Shown one piece after another: positions 9,101-16,287 of a stretch of DNA of 40,943 nucleotides; position 1 is the first letter of the stretch; every line of letters starts with the position of its first letter. Made by a program: the position numbers and the translations under genes. This DNA comes from Lachnospiraceae bacterium. GTDB taxonomy: Bacteria; Bacillota; Clostridia; Lachnospirales; Lachnospiraceae. Location of the stretch: the NCBI GenBank assembly GCA_017633935.1, contig JAGBOJ010000103.1, forward strand, positions 1 through 40,943, given 5' to 3'. The notes below the pieces were generated by a model that was not told the origin of the DNA, made no database searches, and saw only the letters and a list, made by a program, of their open reading frames with translations.

Positions 9101-10998
9101 ATATGCTCTGCGGATTAGAGAATGTGAACTATTGGGGGAGAACAATATACAACGACAAGGCAACGATCACGAACACTTATAAGCCGTTATCCTTTGACGC
9201 AAGGGGGAATGAAGCCTTTAAGAGCATAAAGGAGGATACGGGGATTCCTTCGGGTATCGAAGAAAAGAATTTCAGGGGCTTTTTAACCTACAGGATGCTT
9301 TTAACTTCAACCGGCTACACAAGGGATATAGAAAACAGGCTCACCGATGCGATAGAAAAAAGCCTTGAAGAGATCGGCGCAAGAGAGGGCTCAAAGGAAG
9401 CCGCAGAAGAGAGGGAAAAGGAAGGGATAGCGGATACAAAGACAGATGTAAACGACAGATATACGGGACACCTTAATTCCGCAAAAAACATCTGCATGAT
9501 AGATAAAAACAAGGCTCTTATATGCTCGGTGGCAAACGGCACGAAGATCCTCGATCTTGATCACGGTACGGTGGCTGATGATATGGAGGGCTCATATTAC
9601 AGGGCATATCAGGAGGGCTCGAAAAAGACCTACAGGCTTTTGGGCTTTGCGGATACGAGCAATGCGTATCTGGATGTGGATCTGCCCATGGCAAAGGTCT
9701 ATCCGGCAGATTACGATGAGAGCCACATAAATTCAAATGAGATAAGCGCCTTTAAGAATGTGCTGCTGCAGTATGCAAGAGATTATCTCTACAGGGAGTA
9801 CAGGACAGAGCTTAACGGTAACGGTGAGGTGGTCGTTAAGGAAAAGACTGAGGAGGAGGAAAGGGAGAGCCTTGAGGCAGGAAGGATATTTGATCCTGCG
9901 GTAAAGGATTATAACGGAGCACTGCTTGAGCTTGAAAGGAAGTACGGCGTAGAAAGGACTCCGGAGGAGATAAGGGAATATACTGAGGAACTAAGGGACA
10001 GGATCGCGGGAGTCGCTCCGGCGGTAACGAGGATATATGAGCTTGCCGGAGCAAGGGAGCTTGCCGCGGATACGGCAAAGAGAAATACCGGCTACTTTAA
10101 GAATCTGGAATCGAGGATGACAATGGCACCGGATGTAAGCTCATTAGAGGATATCATGGTTGAGATAAGGATGCATGACGAAGTCCTTAACACATTGTCT
10201 CAAAACCTTGCGGATAAATATAAGACCTACAGGAGCGTCCTTGATCTTACAAAGGAGCAGGTATCGGTTTCCGCAGACGACATATTTAAAAGGACTGCCG
10301 TAAGCTTAAACGATGCCGAGGCTGAGTCTGCAAGGCTTAGGAATCAGTACAGAGAGGATGTCGTAAACGACATTGTGGCAGAATACGAAAATTCGCTGGT
10401 ACAGGACGGTACGGAATTATCGGGTGTACTTACGGATCAGGAAATAAGACAGAGGTTTGACGCCTATGTCTTAGGGCTCTTAAACCGGATAAATCCCGAC
10501 AATCTGCTGCTTGATGATCAGAATACCGCAGATGAGTTCATCGGTGTCATAAATCACGGAAAGGATGTCCTTGACGGAGAGGAATTTGAGGCATTCAGGG
10601 ACAGCTTAAGGGAAGGGATAAAGGATACGGACAGCGTATGGCTTCTTGAGGAGCTTGTCATGAGGCAGAAGATAGCATCCTGCAAGGCATATTCCGGCTT
10701 TGAGATATGGCTTTCCGAATATGATGAAAGGGTGAGGCAGGCAAAGTTAGGCAATGCAGGCTTTAGTGTGCCGACCGGAATGACGGCGGAGGAAAGGGAA
10801 TTAAAGGATAACGGACTTTCGGGGGATGAGCGGATCAGCTACTTAAGGACATCCGCCGCCTACAAGTCGATAATAGGGGATATAAAGCAGGACCCCGAGG
10901 TAAAGGAGTTTTTATCATCAAGGAGGGAGACATGGGATGATTACTGCAGCTATGTGGTGAAAAAAGCAGGTCTCGGACTGTCCGGGGAAGAGGAATGA
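6172..10998 (+). CDS. Giant (1608-residue) lipoprotein, unknown function, T4SS-locus component
   Basis: The N-terminus has a hydrophobic core and lipobox LLSSC (Cys29), so the protein is predicted to be lipid-anchored outside the membrane. The next ~1000 residues are mixed alpha/beta with Tyr/Asp-rich strands. One section (residues ~850-1160) has repeated short hydrophobic strand patterns such as GVVVLGESDGKLYNG and ICMIDKNKALICSV, suggestive of a beta-propeller. Two short look-alike segments, GRLSDEEYKKILELL and GGLSDDEYNKAIETL (about residues 708-760), resemble the SHOCT-type helix pair. The last ~350 residues are charged and probably coiled-coil. It overlaps the next gene by ATGA. It is very large for a Gram-positive lipoprotein and could be the surface scaffold or adhesin of the secretion machine; no family is recognised. 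Confidence 0.75.
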   Translation: MISFGKLKFHKKGIILLLVIFEALLLSSCTTMLTRVGRGELSTPGDTVDGTGGEIPDFDPDESEDTKHREKKEIDYSIDRFEIDGVNAFYILPGLENIPDAMAKFEVLDYNSRGDFVYYYITPCYQTREAFLAVLAATRTGTVKDRTKVSVPAGRREDYEYDAGVLMSYNPDTGNYRVMYANVFQIDKQNEFDPATQGRPYMYKGRNADGDKNKRIYLAERLIGCKVAGREEYLLMDQNSLLGVVYDAEGNALKTMSYKTVLSSEMDTMRKEMKGKKDHGNKKIMNAAVTGLVMTRSYESYLGATFFMGDYDKEDDIDEEDLQISKTMMIHRQALTDENGVSPYVSLNKNADRQREKWLSLDGRFFTGRSELENAEGYSLSGLKNGKYGDEYADDFSAFTAFGAVETAGSFQVQIPNFYDLDGSWYDDNFTNDLIDSMLASDPRASFDVSYSYYVGYRKRHLGLFDQFTKDGGSDKQVALESRISELNYRFPIMHKRLSQIILCDALQRRMKAENMMSAPMGELETYFENKGFLPKPGKYDKERNLNESPEGFYGDPEKMSKVERKEWDPGVSIVSDHIVSVVSQNGIYTDYIAPVDYFPEGDNDWEDIMLGTTGVRMDPADYTDAMERTVYVYDTGNADKQINEVMEAVGLSDDNRKAVEELKLLLRTSLKEWGNVKLGWLLNELMKNPEGLKRTVSEDALKARDAGRLSDEEYKKILELLTLIKNDDEKRNVHETFNKARQDAKKKHDEGGLSDDEYNKAIETLDRAEKEKLGLSDEDWAVFNGFDAVSFMIAEADRAIVSANLAGKADTVARIETLAEGLPEEIRQAMLCLCAGFEVRMEREEGCPLSYRTVFPEGSSIIGYGSGLMMTAGGNLDSNTDGVVVLGESDGKLYNGNAFIIGYENVNTTELFDEYIPGRPVDISSMDYNDGKEITTVVAVCTDRGVKFLNKKNNIKETRTYKHGDLKKKLGKVNADMLCGLENVNYWGRTIYNDKATITNTYKPLSFDARGNEAFKSIKEDTGIPSGIEEKNFRGFLTYRMLLTSTGYTRDIENRLTDAIEKSLEEIGAREGSKEAAEEREKEGIADTKTDVNDRYTGHLNSAKNICMIDKNKALICSVANGTKILDLDHGTVADDMEGSYYRAYQEGSKKTYRLLGFADTSNAYLDVDLPMAKVYPADYDESHINSNEISAFKNVLLQYARDYLYREYRTELNGNGEVVVKEKTEEEERESLEAGRIFDPAVKDYNGALLELERKYGVERTPEEIREYTEELRDRIAGVAPAVTRIYELAGARELAADTAKRNTGYFKNLESRMTMAPDVSSLEDIMVEIRMHDEVLNTLSQNLADKYKTYRSVLDLTKEQVSVSADDIFKRTAVSLNDAEAESARLRNQYREDVVNDIVAEYENSLVQDGTELSGVLTDQEIRQRFDAYVLGLLNRINPDNLLLDDQNTADEFIGVINHGKDVLDGEEFEAFRDSLREGIKDTDSVWLLEELVMRQKIASCKAYSGFEIWLSEYDERVRQAKLGNAGFSVPTGMTAEERELKDNGLSGDERISYLRTSAAYKSIIGDIKQDPEVKEFLSSRRETWDDYCSYVVKKAGLGLSGEEE

Positions 10999-11708
10999 CG
11001 ATACTGGTTTTCGATACTGATAAAAAGAGCGGCGGACATCTTGCGGAGATTATAGGTAAGCAGTGCCCCATGGATGACGTGCATTATTTTTGCGAAAAGG
11101 AAGAGCTTATAAGGTTTGCCGGAGGGCATCTCTTTCAGGTGGTTTTTTTAAGGGTCTGCATGAAGAGGGAGGAGCTTAAGGATATAGGGCACAGGCTCAC
11201 GCATATAATCCCGGGAGTGAACCTGATACTTGCAGCCGAAGATGAAGGGTACTGCCTGGATGCCATAAGGCTTCACGCAAGCGGTTATATGCTTTACCCG
11301 GCAGACGGCAAAAAGATAAGGTATGAGCTTCAAAACCTCCTCTATCCCGTGACGGATAAGCTCCCTGTCATAAGGATAGAAGGGAGCGTCCCCGAGATAT
11401 ACATAAACGACAGTCCGGCAGGCTTTGCATACAGCATGACGGCAGCGCTTTTTGAGATACTGATCTCCCTAAACGGAGCGATGATAAGTACGGCTCTTAT
11501 AGGGGACAGACTGTGGGACGAGAGCAAGTCCTTGGAAAAGAAGAGGTCATATCTGCAGAACTTAAGGCTTGATCTTAAAAAGACGCTTGCAGCATGGGGG
11601 CTTGAGGATGCCTTAAAGCACAGGAGAGGAAAAATGTGGCTTGATATGGACAGATTTGTAATAGAGGACAGGAGGAATGTGAAAGGTGAAAATACGGAGA
11701 ATAATTAA
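10995..11708 (+). CDS. Response-regulator-like transcription factor with degenerate receiver
   Basis: A 237-residue protein with an N-terminal receiver-like domain (1-105) and a C-terminal winged-helix DNA-binding region (about 125-225). Compared with the regulator at 23424, the phospho-acceptor Asp is Arg53 here, the conserved Thr is Ala80/81, and the essential Lys is Tyr101, so phosphorylation is not expected. The C-terminal region retains the helix pattern of the paralogue (RSYLQNLRLDLKKTL against NRIRVLVNDLRNTL). It is translationally coupled to the giant lipoprotein gene by an ATGA overlap. It probably acts as a phosphorylation-independent regulator of the T4SS-like locus or as a heterodimer partner of the regulator at 23424; both are inference. 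Confidence 0.75.
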   Translation: MTILVFDTDKKSGGHLAEIIGKQCPMDDVHYFCEKEELIRFAGGHLFQVVFLRVCMKREELKDIGHRLTHIIPGVNLILAAEDEGYCLDAIRLHASGYMLYPADGKKIRYELQNLLYPVTDKLPVIRIEGSVPEIYINDSPAGFAYSMTAALFEILISLNGAMISTALIGDRLWDESKSLEKKRSYLQNLRLDLKKTLAAWGLEDALKHRRGKMWLDMDRFVIEDRRNVKGENTENN

Positions 11709-12459
11709 GATCGTGACAGCGATGGCATTGTCGGTTTCAATGCTTTTTGTGTCGGCACCGGCTGAAGTATCGGCCGCGAAGGAAAAAATAGGGGTCAAGG
11801 GGGCATGGGTTCCCTCGCCCGTGGAGGGTGTGCTTATGTATGCCCTTCCCAACGGGACCTTCCTTACGGACGGGTTTACATCAGACGGCTACTATGTAAA
11901 TAAGAACGGCTTCTGGGCACCGTCATGGAGCATATTAAACTCGCCCATACCTTCAAGAAATTCGTGGCTCACCTCAAGTGCCGTGGGTGATTTTGAGGGT
12001 CTGATCCCGATAATGAAGGGAGTACAGAGGAAGCTTTCAGGCGATCTTCACGGCTTCAGGGTCATATCGGTCTACAGCTCGCACATGGCACTTTTTTCGG
12101 TGGACAGCTCGGGCAGTACCTCAAGAAAAAAGACCACAAGACTTGCATTATACAAAAACCCCGATTTTGACGGCTATACCGTACAGGTCTGCACCCCTCT
12201 TTCGGGAGATGAAAGGGAGATGACGGACGATGCGGGAGAGTGGAACAGCATGGCACTTTATGATTATCAGGTTTTAAGAGCCTTTATGTACTGCATAAGC
12301 CGTTCGGGAGATAAGGTAAGCGAAGCCATATATTCAAGCTGGATGGATAATAATGAGTACGGCTTAAGGATAGGCGAATGGGTGCTTGTGGGAGATACCT
12401 ATATCAGGTATGTCCCTTCAAACGGGGCCGGACTTTATGAGATAAAGGCGGCATTCTGA
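11686..12459 (+). CDS. Secreted protein, unknown function
   Basis: A 257-residue protein starting with GTG and preceded by AGGAGG about 10 nt upstream; it overlaps the previous gene by 23 bp. The signal peptide (basic start, hydrophobic core, cleavage near VSAA at about residue 30) is clear, and there is no anchor. The N-terminal mature part includes GAWVPSP ... DGYYVNKNGFW, a pattern often found in Lachnospiraceae exported proteins and reminiscent of one cell-wall/choline-binding-type repeat. The remainder is a soluble beta-rich domain with no recognised catalytic motif. Its place inside the locus suggests an extracellular accessory factor. Confidence 0.65.
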   Translation: MKIRRIIKIVTAMALSVSMLFVSAPAEVSAAKEKIGVKGAWVPSPVEGVLMYALPNGTFLTDGFTSDGYYVNKNGFWAPSWSILNSPIPSRNSWLTSSAVGDFEGLIPIMKGVQRKLSGDLHGFRVISVYSSHMALFSVDSSGSTSRKKTTRLALYKNPDFDGYTVQVCTPLSGDEREMTDDAGEWNSMALYDYQVLRAFMYCISRSGDKVSEAIYSSWMDNNEYGLRIGEWVLVGDTYIRYVPSNGAGLYEIKAAF

Positions 12460-12576
12460 CGGTTAAAAATGTTCCTTCATATACGGCGGGCTGAGTTCCG
12501 GTGTTTTATCTGTATATATGAGCAAAAGGATACTTTTATCGGATATTGCCGGATACGGGCTTAAGAGGTGAAAAGC

Positions 12577-14868
12577 ATGGATAAACTTCAGGAAAAGAGC
12601 AGGCAGGAACAAAATAAGTCAAAGTTTCATATGACAAGGGAAATCCTTTACGGCAGTCTTTATGAGGACAGCGGAAAGCTTCTTAGGGGGTGGTATAACG
12701 CGAAGACCTACTACAGCCTGAAGTCTGCAGAGGTATCGCAGTATCTTTCATCCGTCGGCAGGAGCATCGCAAAGAGCTACAAAAACTCCGCCCTGTCGTC
12801 TGCGGTTAATGCTTCGGCAAAAAAGATAAAGCAGGCATCACTGGCGGTAAAGAATGTCACCGTAAAGGCAGTGCGTGCCGCCGTCATCACGCCCGTTAAA
12901 GCGGTATATAAAAAAACAAGTACCCTTGCGGTAAATGCCGCAAAAAGGACCGGTGCCTTTTTCAAGGCCTCGGGTGCGTGGATACGGGGAAGGTTTTCAA
13001 AGGTTAATAAGGAAAAAACTGCCGGTGAGGGCGCAGTAAACAGCGCTGAAAAAAAGCCCAATATCATAACAAGAGGGTTTAAGGCAGTGGGAGGAGCCGT
13101 TAAAGGTACGGCAAAGGCACTTACAGACAATAAAGCTGTCAACAGGGTAAAGGCAGCGGCAGGGTATTTTAAGAGAAAGGCTGCCGAGATCAAGGGAACC
13201 CTGATCGCAAAGTATACGGATTATAAGTACGAAAACGACAGAAAAAGCGCGATCGGTAAAAACCGGATACACGATATGCTCAGGGAAAAAAAGGGAGGTG
13301 CCTTATATACCGAAAAGCTGAACAATTTCAGAAAAGAGCTTCAAAATGATAAGGCGGTTAGCTCAAATCTGCGCTTAAGGGCAAATTTAGAGCGCTTAAG
13401 GCGTAATGCCGGCGATATGGAAAAGGGAAATACCGGTGATGTGGAGCTTGCCGAAATATCATCCGACGGTACCTTTAAGAAAGAAGACCCCGGAATGGGA
13501 ATGCTTCAAAGCCTTAATGAATTCGATCTCGGAAAGGCTCTCATAAAGGAGGATGTAAATGCGGTAAAGTCCGTGCCGGAGGATAACAGCCTCGTCGGGA
13601 CATCAGCCAAAGAAACAAAGAAGCTTTCAGCAAATGCCAAAAAGCTTAAGAAGATAGGGAAGACCGGATTAAAGGTCATGAAAACGGTCGAGGGTGTTAA
13701 AAAGATGACAATTAACGGTCTGGACAAGACCGGCGTTTCAAAGGAGGTAACCGAAAAGATCGACATACCCGTAGGCAATATGGGGAAGGCATTCAACAAT
13801 ATAATAAATATCGCCGACGACAAGCAGAGAGAAAAGAATATGGCAAATTTCCTCACAAATGTGCTCGATCAGGCGGGAAAGATCGTAAAGCACTTTAAGG
13901 GGGACAATTCGTTTTCGAGGATCACAAGCGATACAAATGCCGGTGTCTCAAATATGGAGCAGGCAAAAAAGGATGCGGACAACATCGAAAGATCCAAGGC
14001 ATCCGTAAATAATATCATGAATGCGACAAAGATGCTTTCAAATACCTTAAAGGAGGCAAAAAAGAGCCATAAAATTCTGGATCAGGCAGTGATCTTGAAA
14101 CCCGTGCTTACCATCATAAACGGAGTGGACACCTATAATAAGCTGCAGAGGACAAATGATAAGCTGAATGCCCTTACCAAAGAGGATCTCACACTTAACA
14201 TCACGGATAAAAATGTCATCCGTCATATGGGACAGGGCAAGGACATGATGATAAAGCAAAACAAGGTAAAGCAGACCGAGGCAATGACGAACGCAGTCTA
14301 TGACGCTTCCTTAGCGGCAGCGGGAATCCTTACAGGAGGAGCACCGGTAGTAAAGCAGATAGGGAATTGCTTAAAAAAGGTTTCTCCCATCGGCTACCTT
14401 GTAAATCAGATGAAGGCAAAAACGGATCACGAGATCATGATGGAGGATGCCTTCGGCTCCATGGAAAAATACGAAAAGATAAAGGCTGAGCACGGACTGA
14501 CTAAGGAGGAGATCGAAAGCGAGATCCTTAAGCTGACAGACAGTGCCACAGTAAAGGAGTATGCGGACAGGGTAAGGGCCGAAACCGCTCTCCATCTTCA
14601 CAGCAGGACCGTCCAGGCAGAAAAGAACATGATCGAAAATGCCGCCACGAAGCTTAAGGAGGCGGGAAACATAAAGGGGAACTCCGCACAGGCGATCTAT
14701 AAGGAAATGGGCGGGAGCACCGATTACGATAAGCTTATGGGACGCTCAAAGGAGGAGATCCACAAGGCGAAGATAGAAGAGGCAAAAAAGAAGAGAAACG
14801 AGGAGAGGCTGAAAAAAGAGCAGTCACTTCAAAATGGTAAAAAAAAAACTGGCAGAAGGATGATGTGA
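12577..14868 (+). CDS. Large Lys/Ala-rich helical protein, possible T4SS substrate
   Basis: About 763 residues. The ATG at 12577 is chosen because AGAGGTG lies 6 nt upstream; a GTG at 12568 overlaps that site. There is no signal peptide. The N-terminal third is rich in Ala, Lys and Val, with amphipathic repeats such as VKNVTVKAVRAAV and NAAKRTGAFFKASG. The middle is helical and charged. A weakly hydrophobic Gly-rich stretch (about residues 575-610, with AAAGILTGGAP) could insert into a membrane. The C-terminus is strongly basic (ending GKKKTGRRMM), as in many T4SS substrates. It is followed 15 bp later by a small acidic chaperone-like gene. The family is not recognised; a translocated effector is the favoured but unproven idea. 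Confidence 0.6.
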   Translation: MDKLQEKSRQEQNKSKFHMTREILYGSLYEDSGKLLRGWYNAKTYYSLKSAEVSQYLSSVGRSIAKSYKNSALSSAVNASAKKIKQASLAVKNVTVKAVRAAVITPVKAVYKKTSTLAVNAAKRTGAFFKASGAWIRGRFSKVNKEKTAGEGAVNSAEKKPNIITRGFKAVGGAVKGTAKALTDNKAVNRVKAAAGYFKRKAAEIKGTLIAKYTDYKYENDRKSAIGKNRIHDMLREKKGGALYTEKLNNFRKELQNDKAVSSNLRLRANLERLRRNAGDMEKGNTGDVELAEISSDGTFKKEDPGMGMLQSLNEFDLGKALIKEDVNAVKSVPEDNSLVGTSAKETKKLSANAKKLKKIGKTGLKVMKTVEGVKKMTINGLDKTGVSKEVTEKIDIPVGNMGKAFNNIINIADDKQREKNMANFLTNVLDQAGKIVKHFKGDNSFSRITSDTNAGVSNMEQAKKDADNIERSKASVNNIMNATKMLSNTLKEAKKSHKILDQAVILKPVLTIINGVDTYNKLQRTNDKLNALTKEDLTLNITDKNVIRHMGQGKDMMIKQNKVKQTEAMTNAVYDASLAAAGILTGGAPVVKQIGNCLKKVSPIGYLVNQMKAKTDHEIMMEDAFGSMEKYEKIKAEHGLTKEEIESEILKLTDSATVKEYADRVRAETALHLHSRTVQAEKNMIENAATKLKEAGNIKGNSAQAIYKEMGGSTDYDKLMGRSKEEIHKAKIEEAKKKRNEERLKKEQSLQNGKKKTGRRMM

Positions 14869-14883
14869 TAGGAGGACAATAGG

Positions 14884-15333
14884 ATGACAAAGGCGATCGA
14901 AATATTAAGAGACAGACTTTCGGAGGATTCGGTAGAGTTTTCATACGATAATATAGACGGCATCCCGACCTTAAGGCTTGTGCTTGATTCCATGGGAGAG
15001 GATGAAAGCGGCATAGTGATACTTGAGTTAAGCGGTATTCCGCTTGAGGAGGAGGACAGGTACGGATATTTCCATTTTCTGTCCGTCGTTGCAAATAAGT
15101 TAGAGGCAGGGCAGATACAGGGCACTCTTAAAAATCTGAACCGCATAAATACGGAGGTGCTTTTAGGGAGCTTTCAGATAGTGGAGGAGGCAGGCACAGT
15201 CGTTCATAAATATGTCTTTAAGACCGTAAACGAAAAGCCTGAGGAGACCGCAGAGGATCTGTACAACTGTCTTGTGGACATCGTCGCCGTCATAAATAAC
15301 GATTACGACAATGTACTTGCGGCTATAGAGTGA
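14884..15333 (+). CDS. Small acidic protein, YbjN/secretion-chaperone-like
   Basis: A 149-residue acidic cytoplasmic protein with a good AGGAGG site before the ATG. The order helix (EILRDRLSEDS), beta strands (PTLRLVLDS, SGIVILELSG), a central helix (FHFLSVVANKLEAG), more strands (TEVLLGSFQIV, VVHKYVFKTV) and a final helix resembles the YbjN/CesT-type fold of small secretion chaperones. Its position directly after the large basic protein fits a chaperone-substrate pair. The fold is judged only from the pattern of hydrophobic residues, so the chaperone call is tentative. Confidence 0.5.
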   Translation: MTKAIEILRDRLSEDSVEFSYDNIDGIPTLRLVLDSMGEDESGIVILELSGIPLEEEDRYGYFHFLSVVANKLEAGQIQGTLKNLNRINTEVLLGSFQIVEEAGTVVHKYVFKTVNEKPEETAEDLYNCLVDIVAVINNDYDNVLAAIE

Positions 15334-15418
15334 AAGTGACACTTTTGTGACATTATTGAAAACGGCGTTATGGTAGACTACGCGTGGGTGAATACGGCAA
15401 ATAAGGAGCGGCAGAGTA

Positions 15419-15943
15419 TTGGGAGAAAATAAACTATCCTTTCAGCAGGTCTACAGCGAAAACTTTTCTTATGTTTACAATTATGTCTATATGCGGACGG
15501 GTCACAGGGAGACTGCGGAGGATCTGACAAGTCAGACCTTCCTTAATGCGCTTTCGCATTATGATTCCTATGATCCCGGGAAGGCAGGGATCAGGACATG
15601 GCTCTGCACCATAGCAAGAAACCTCACCACAAATCATATGACAAGCAGTCATGTAAGGCTTGAAACAGGGATTGACGAGGAAAGCTCCCAGAGCTTTTTT
15701 TCCTACGAGGATGAGTATGAGATCCTTAAGGACGATGCGAATAAGGAGGTTGCAAGACTTCTCTTACTGCTGAGTGATGAGGAAAGAAATCTCATCTCAA
15801 TGCGCTTCGGTCTTGAGCTTGAGATAAAGGATATCGCAGCCGCTCTTGATATAACCGAAAACGCAGTACGCAAACGCATAAAAAAGATTCTGGTAAAATG
15901 CGCTGCCTTTGAGGAAGGGCACGATCTGTCGGAATTCATCTGA
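15419..15943 (+). CDS. Sigma-70 family RNA polymerase sigma factor (ECF-like)
   Basis: A 174-residue two-domain sigma factor starting at TTG with AAGGAG 10 nt upstream. Region 2 (about 8-80) contains VYNYVYMRTGHRETAEDLTSQ-type helices and the RTWLCTIARN segment. Region 4 (about 110-160) has LSDEERNLISMRFG and the helix-turn-helix IKDIAAALDITENAVRKRIKKIL. Regions 1 and 3 are missing, as in ECF sigma factors. No anti-sigma membrane protein is encoded next to it; the STAS protein at 3924 hints at partner-switching control, which would be unusual for an ECF factor. Likely targets are genes of this locus. The function call is firm, the regulon is inferred. Confidence 0.88.
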   Translation: MGENKLSFQQVYSENFSYVYNYVYMRTGHRETAEDLTSQTFLNALSHYDSYDPGKAGIRTWLCTIARNLTTNHMTSSHVRLETGIDEESSQSFFSYEDEYEILKDDANKEVARLLLLLSDEERNLISMRFGLELEIKDIAAALDITENAVRKRIKKILVKCAAFEEGHDLSEFI

Positions 15944-15961
15944 GGATACGGCAGCGACAGG

Positions 15962-16065
15962 CGCTAAACAGCCAGTGGCTGTTTGCTCAGCGCCGACCGG
16001 AGCGGAGCGTAGACGCTAAACAGCCAGTGGCTGTTTGCTCAGCGCCGACCGGAGCGGAGCGTAGA
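15962..16065 (+). repeat. Two exact tandem 52-bp repeats, each containing a palindrome
   Basis: Copy 1 is 15962-16013 and copy 2 is 16014-16065, identical throughout; a third copy stops after three bases. Each contains the palindrome AAACAGCCA-G-TGGCTGTTT (15966-15984 in copy 1). Around copy 1, ggcgct (15960-15965) and agcgcc (15989-15994) extend it into a long stem with a 4-nt bulge. A GC-rich ccggagcggagcg tract follows each palindrome. The form resembles REP-type intergenic elements. It lies just after the sigma factor stop codon. Confidence 0.85.
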
Positions 16066-16121
16066 CGCAATTCGTGATATCACTTGCGGGCAAAAAGGTA
16101 TTACCGGATACATAAGACGGG

Positions 16122-16161
16122 GGACGGTTTTTGAACCCAAAAACCGTCCTTCCCTTTTTTT
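16122..16161 (+). terminator. Intrinsic terminator after the sigma factor operon
   Basis: A perfect 12-bp stem (ggacggtttttg 16122-16133, caaaaaccgtcc 16138-16149) with a 4-nt loop is followed by ttcccttttttt. The stem is itself flanked by A/T so it could work on both strands. The GGGGACGGTTTTTG-type stem also resembles widespread REP-like sequences in bacteria. Confidence 0.88.
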
Positions 16162-16287
16162 ATATCAGATTCAGGCTCATTTTTTTATCACGGCTGTATA
16201 TTGTCATAGAAAGACATAAACGGATTAAAAAAAATCCGGTAAAGCAGTGATATTACAAATAATAAGATTTAACAGGGGGAAAAGAAA

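Larger units (their letters stand above)
15944..16287. other. 344-bp non-coding gap between sigma factor and Fic gene
   Basis: No gene is seen. In order it holds the tandem 52-bp repeats, a perfect palindrome GTGATATCAC (16074-16083), an intrinsic terminator (16122-16161) and an A/T-rich stretch. The latter contains a small inverted repeat (cggatt 16221-16226, aatccg 16233-16238). A weak promoter candidate is TTGTCA (16201-16206), 17 nt, ATTAAA (16224-16229). The gap divides the locus into two transcription units, with the Fic operon starting after it. The ribosome binding site AGGGGGAAAAG precedes the Fic gene. Confidence 0.6.

Noticed and set aside
15960..16065. CRISPR-like repeats
   Set aside because: There are only two directly adjoining identical units with no spacers and no cas genes nearby.
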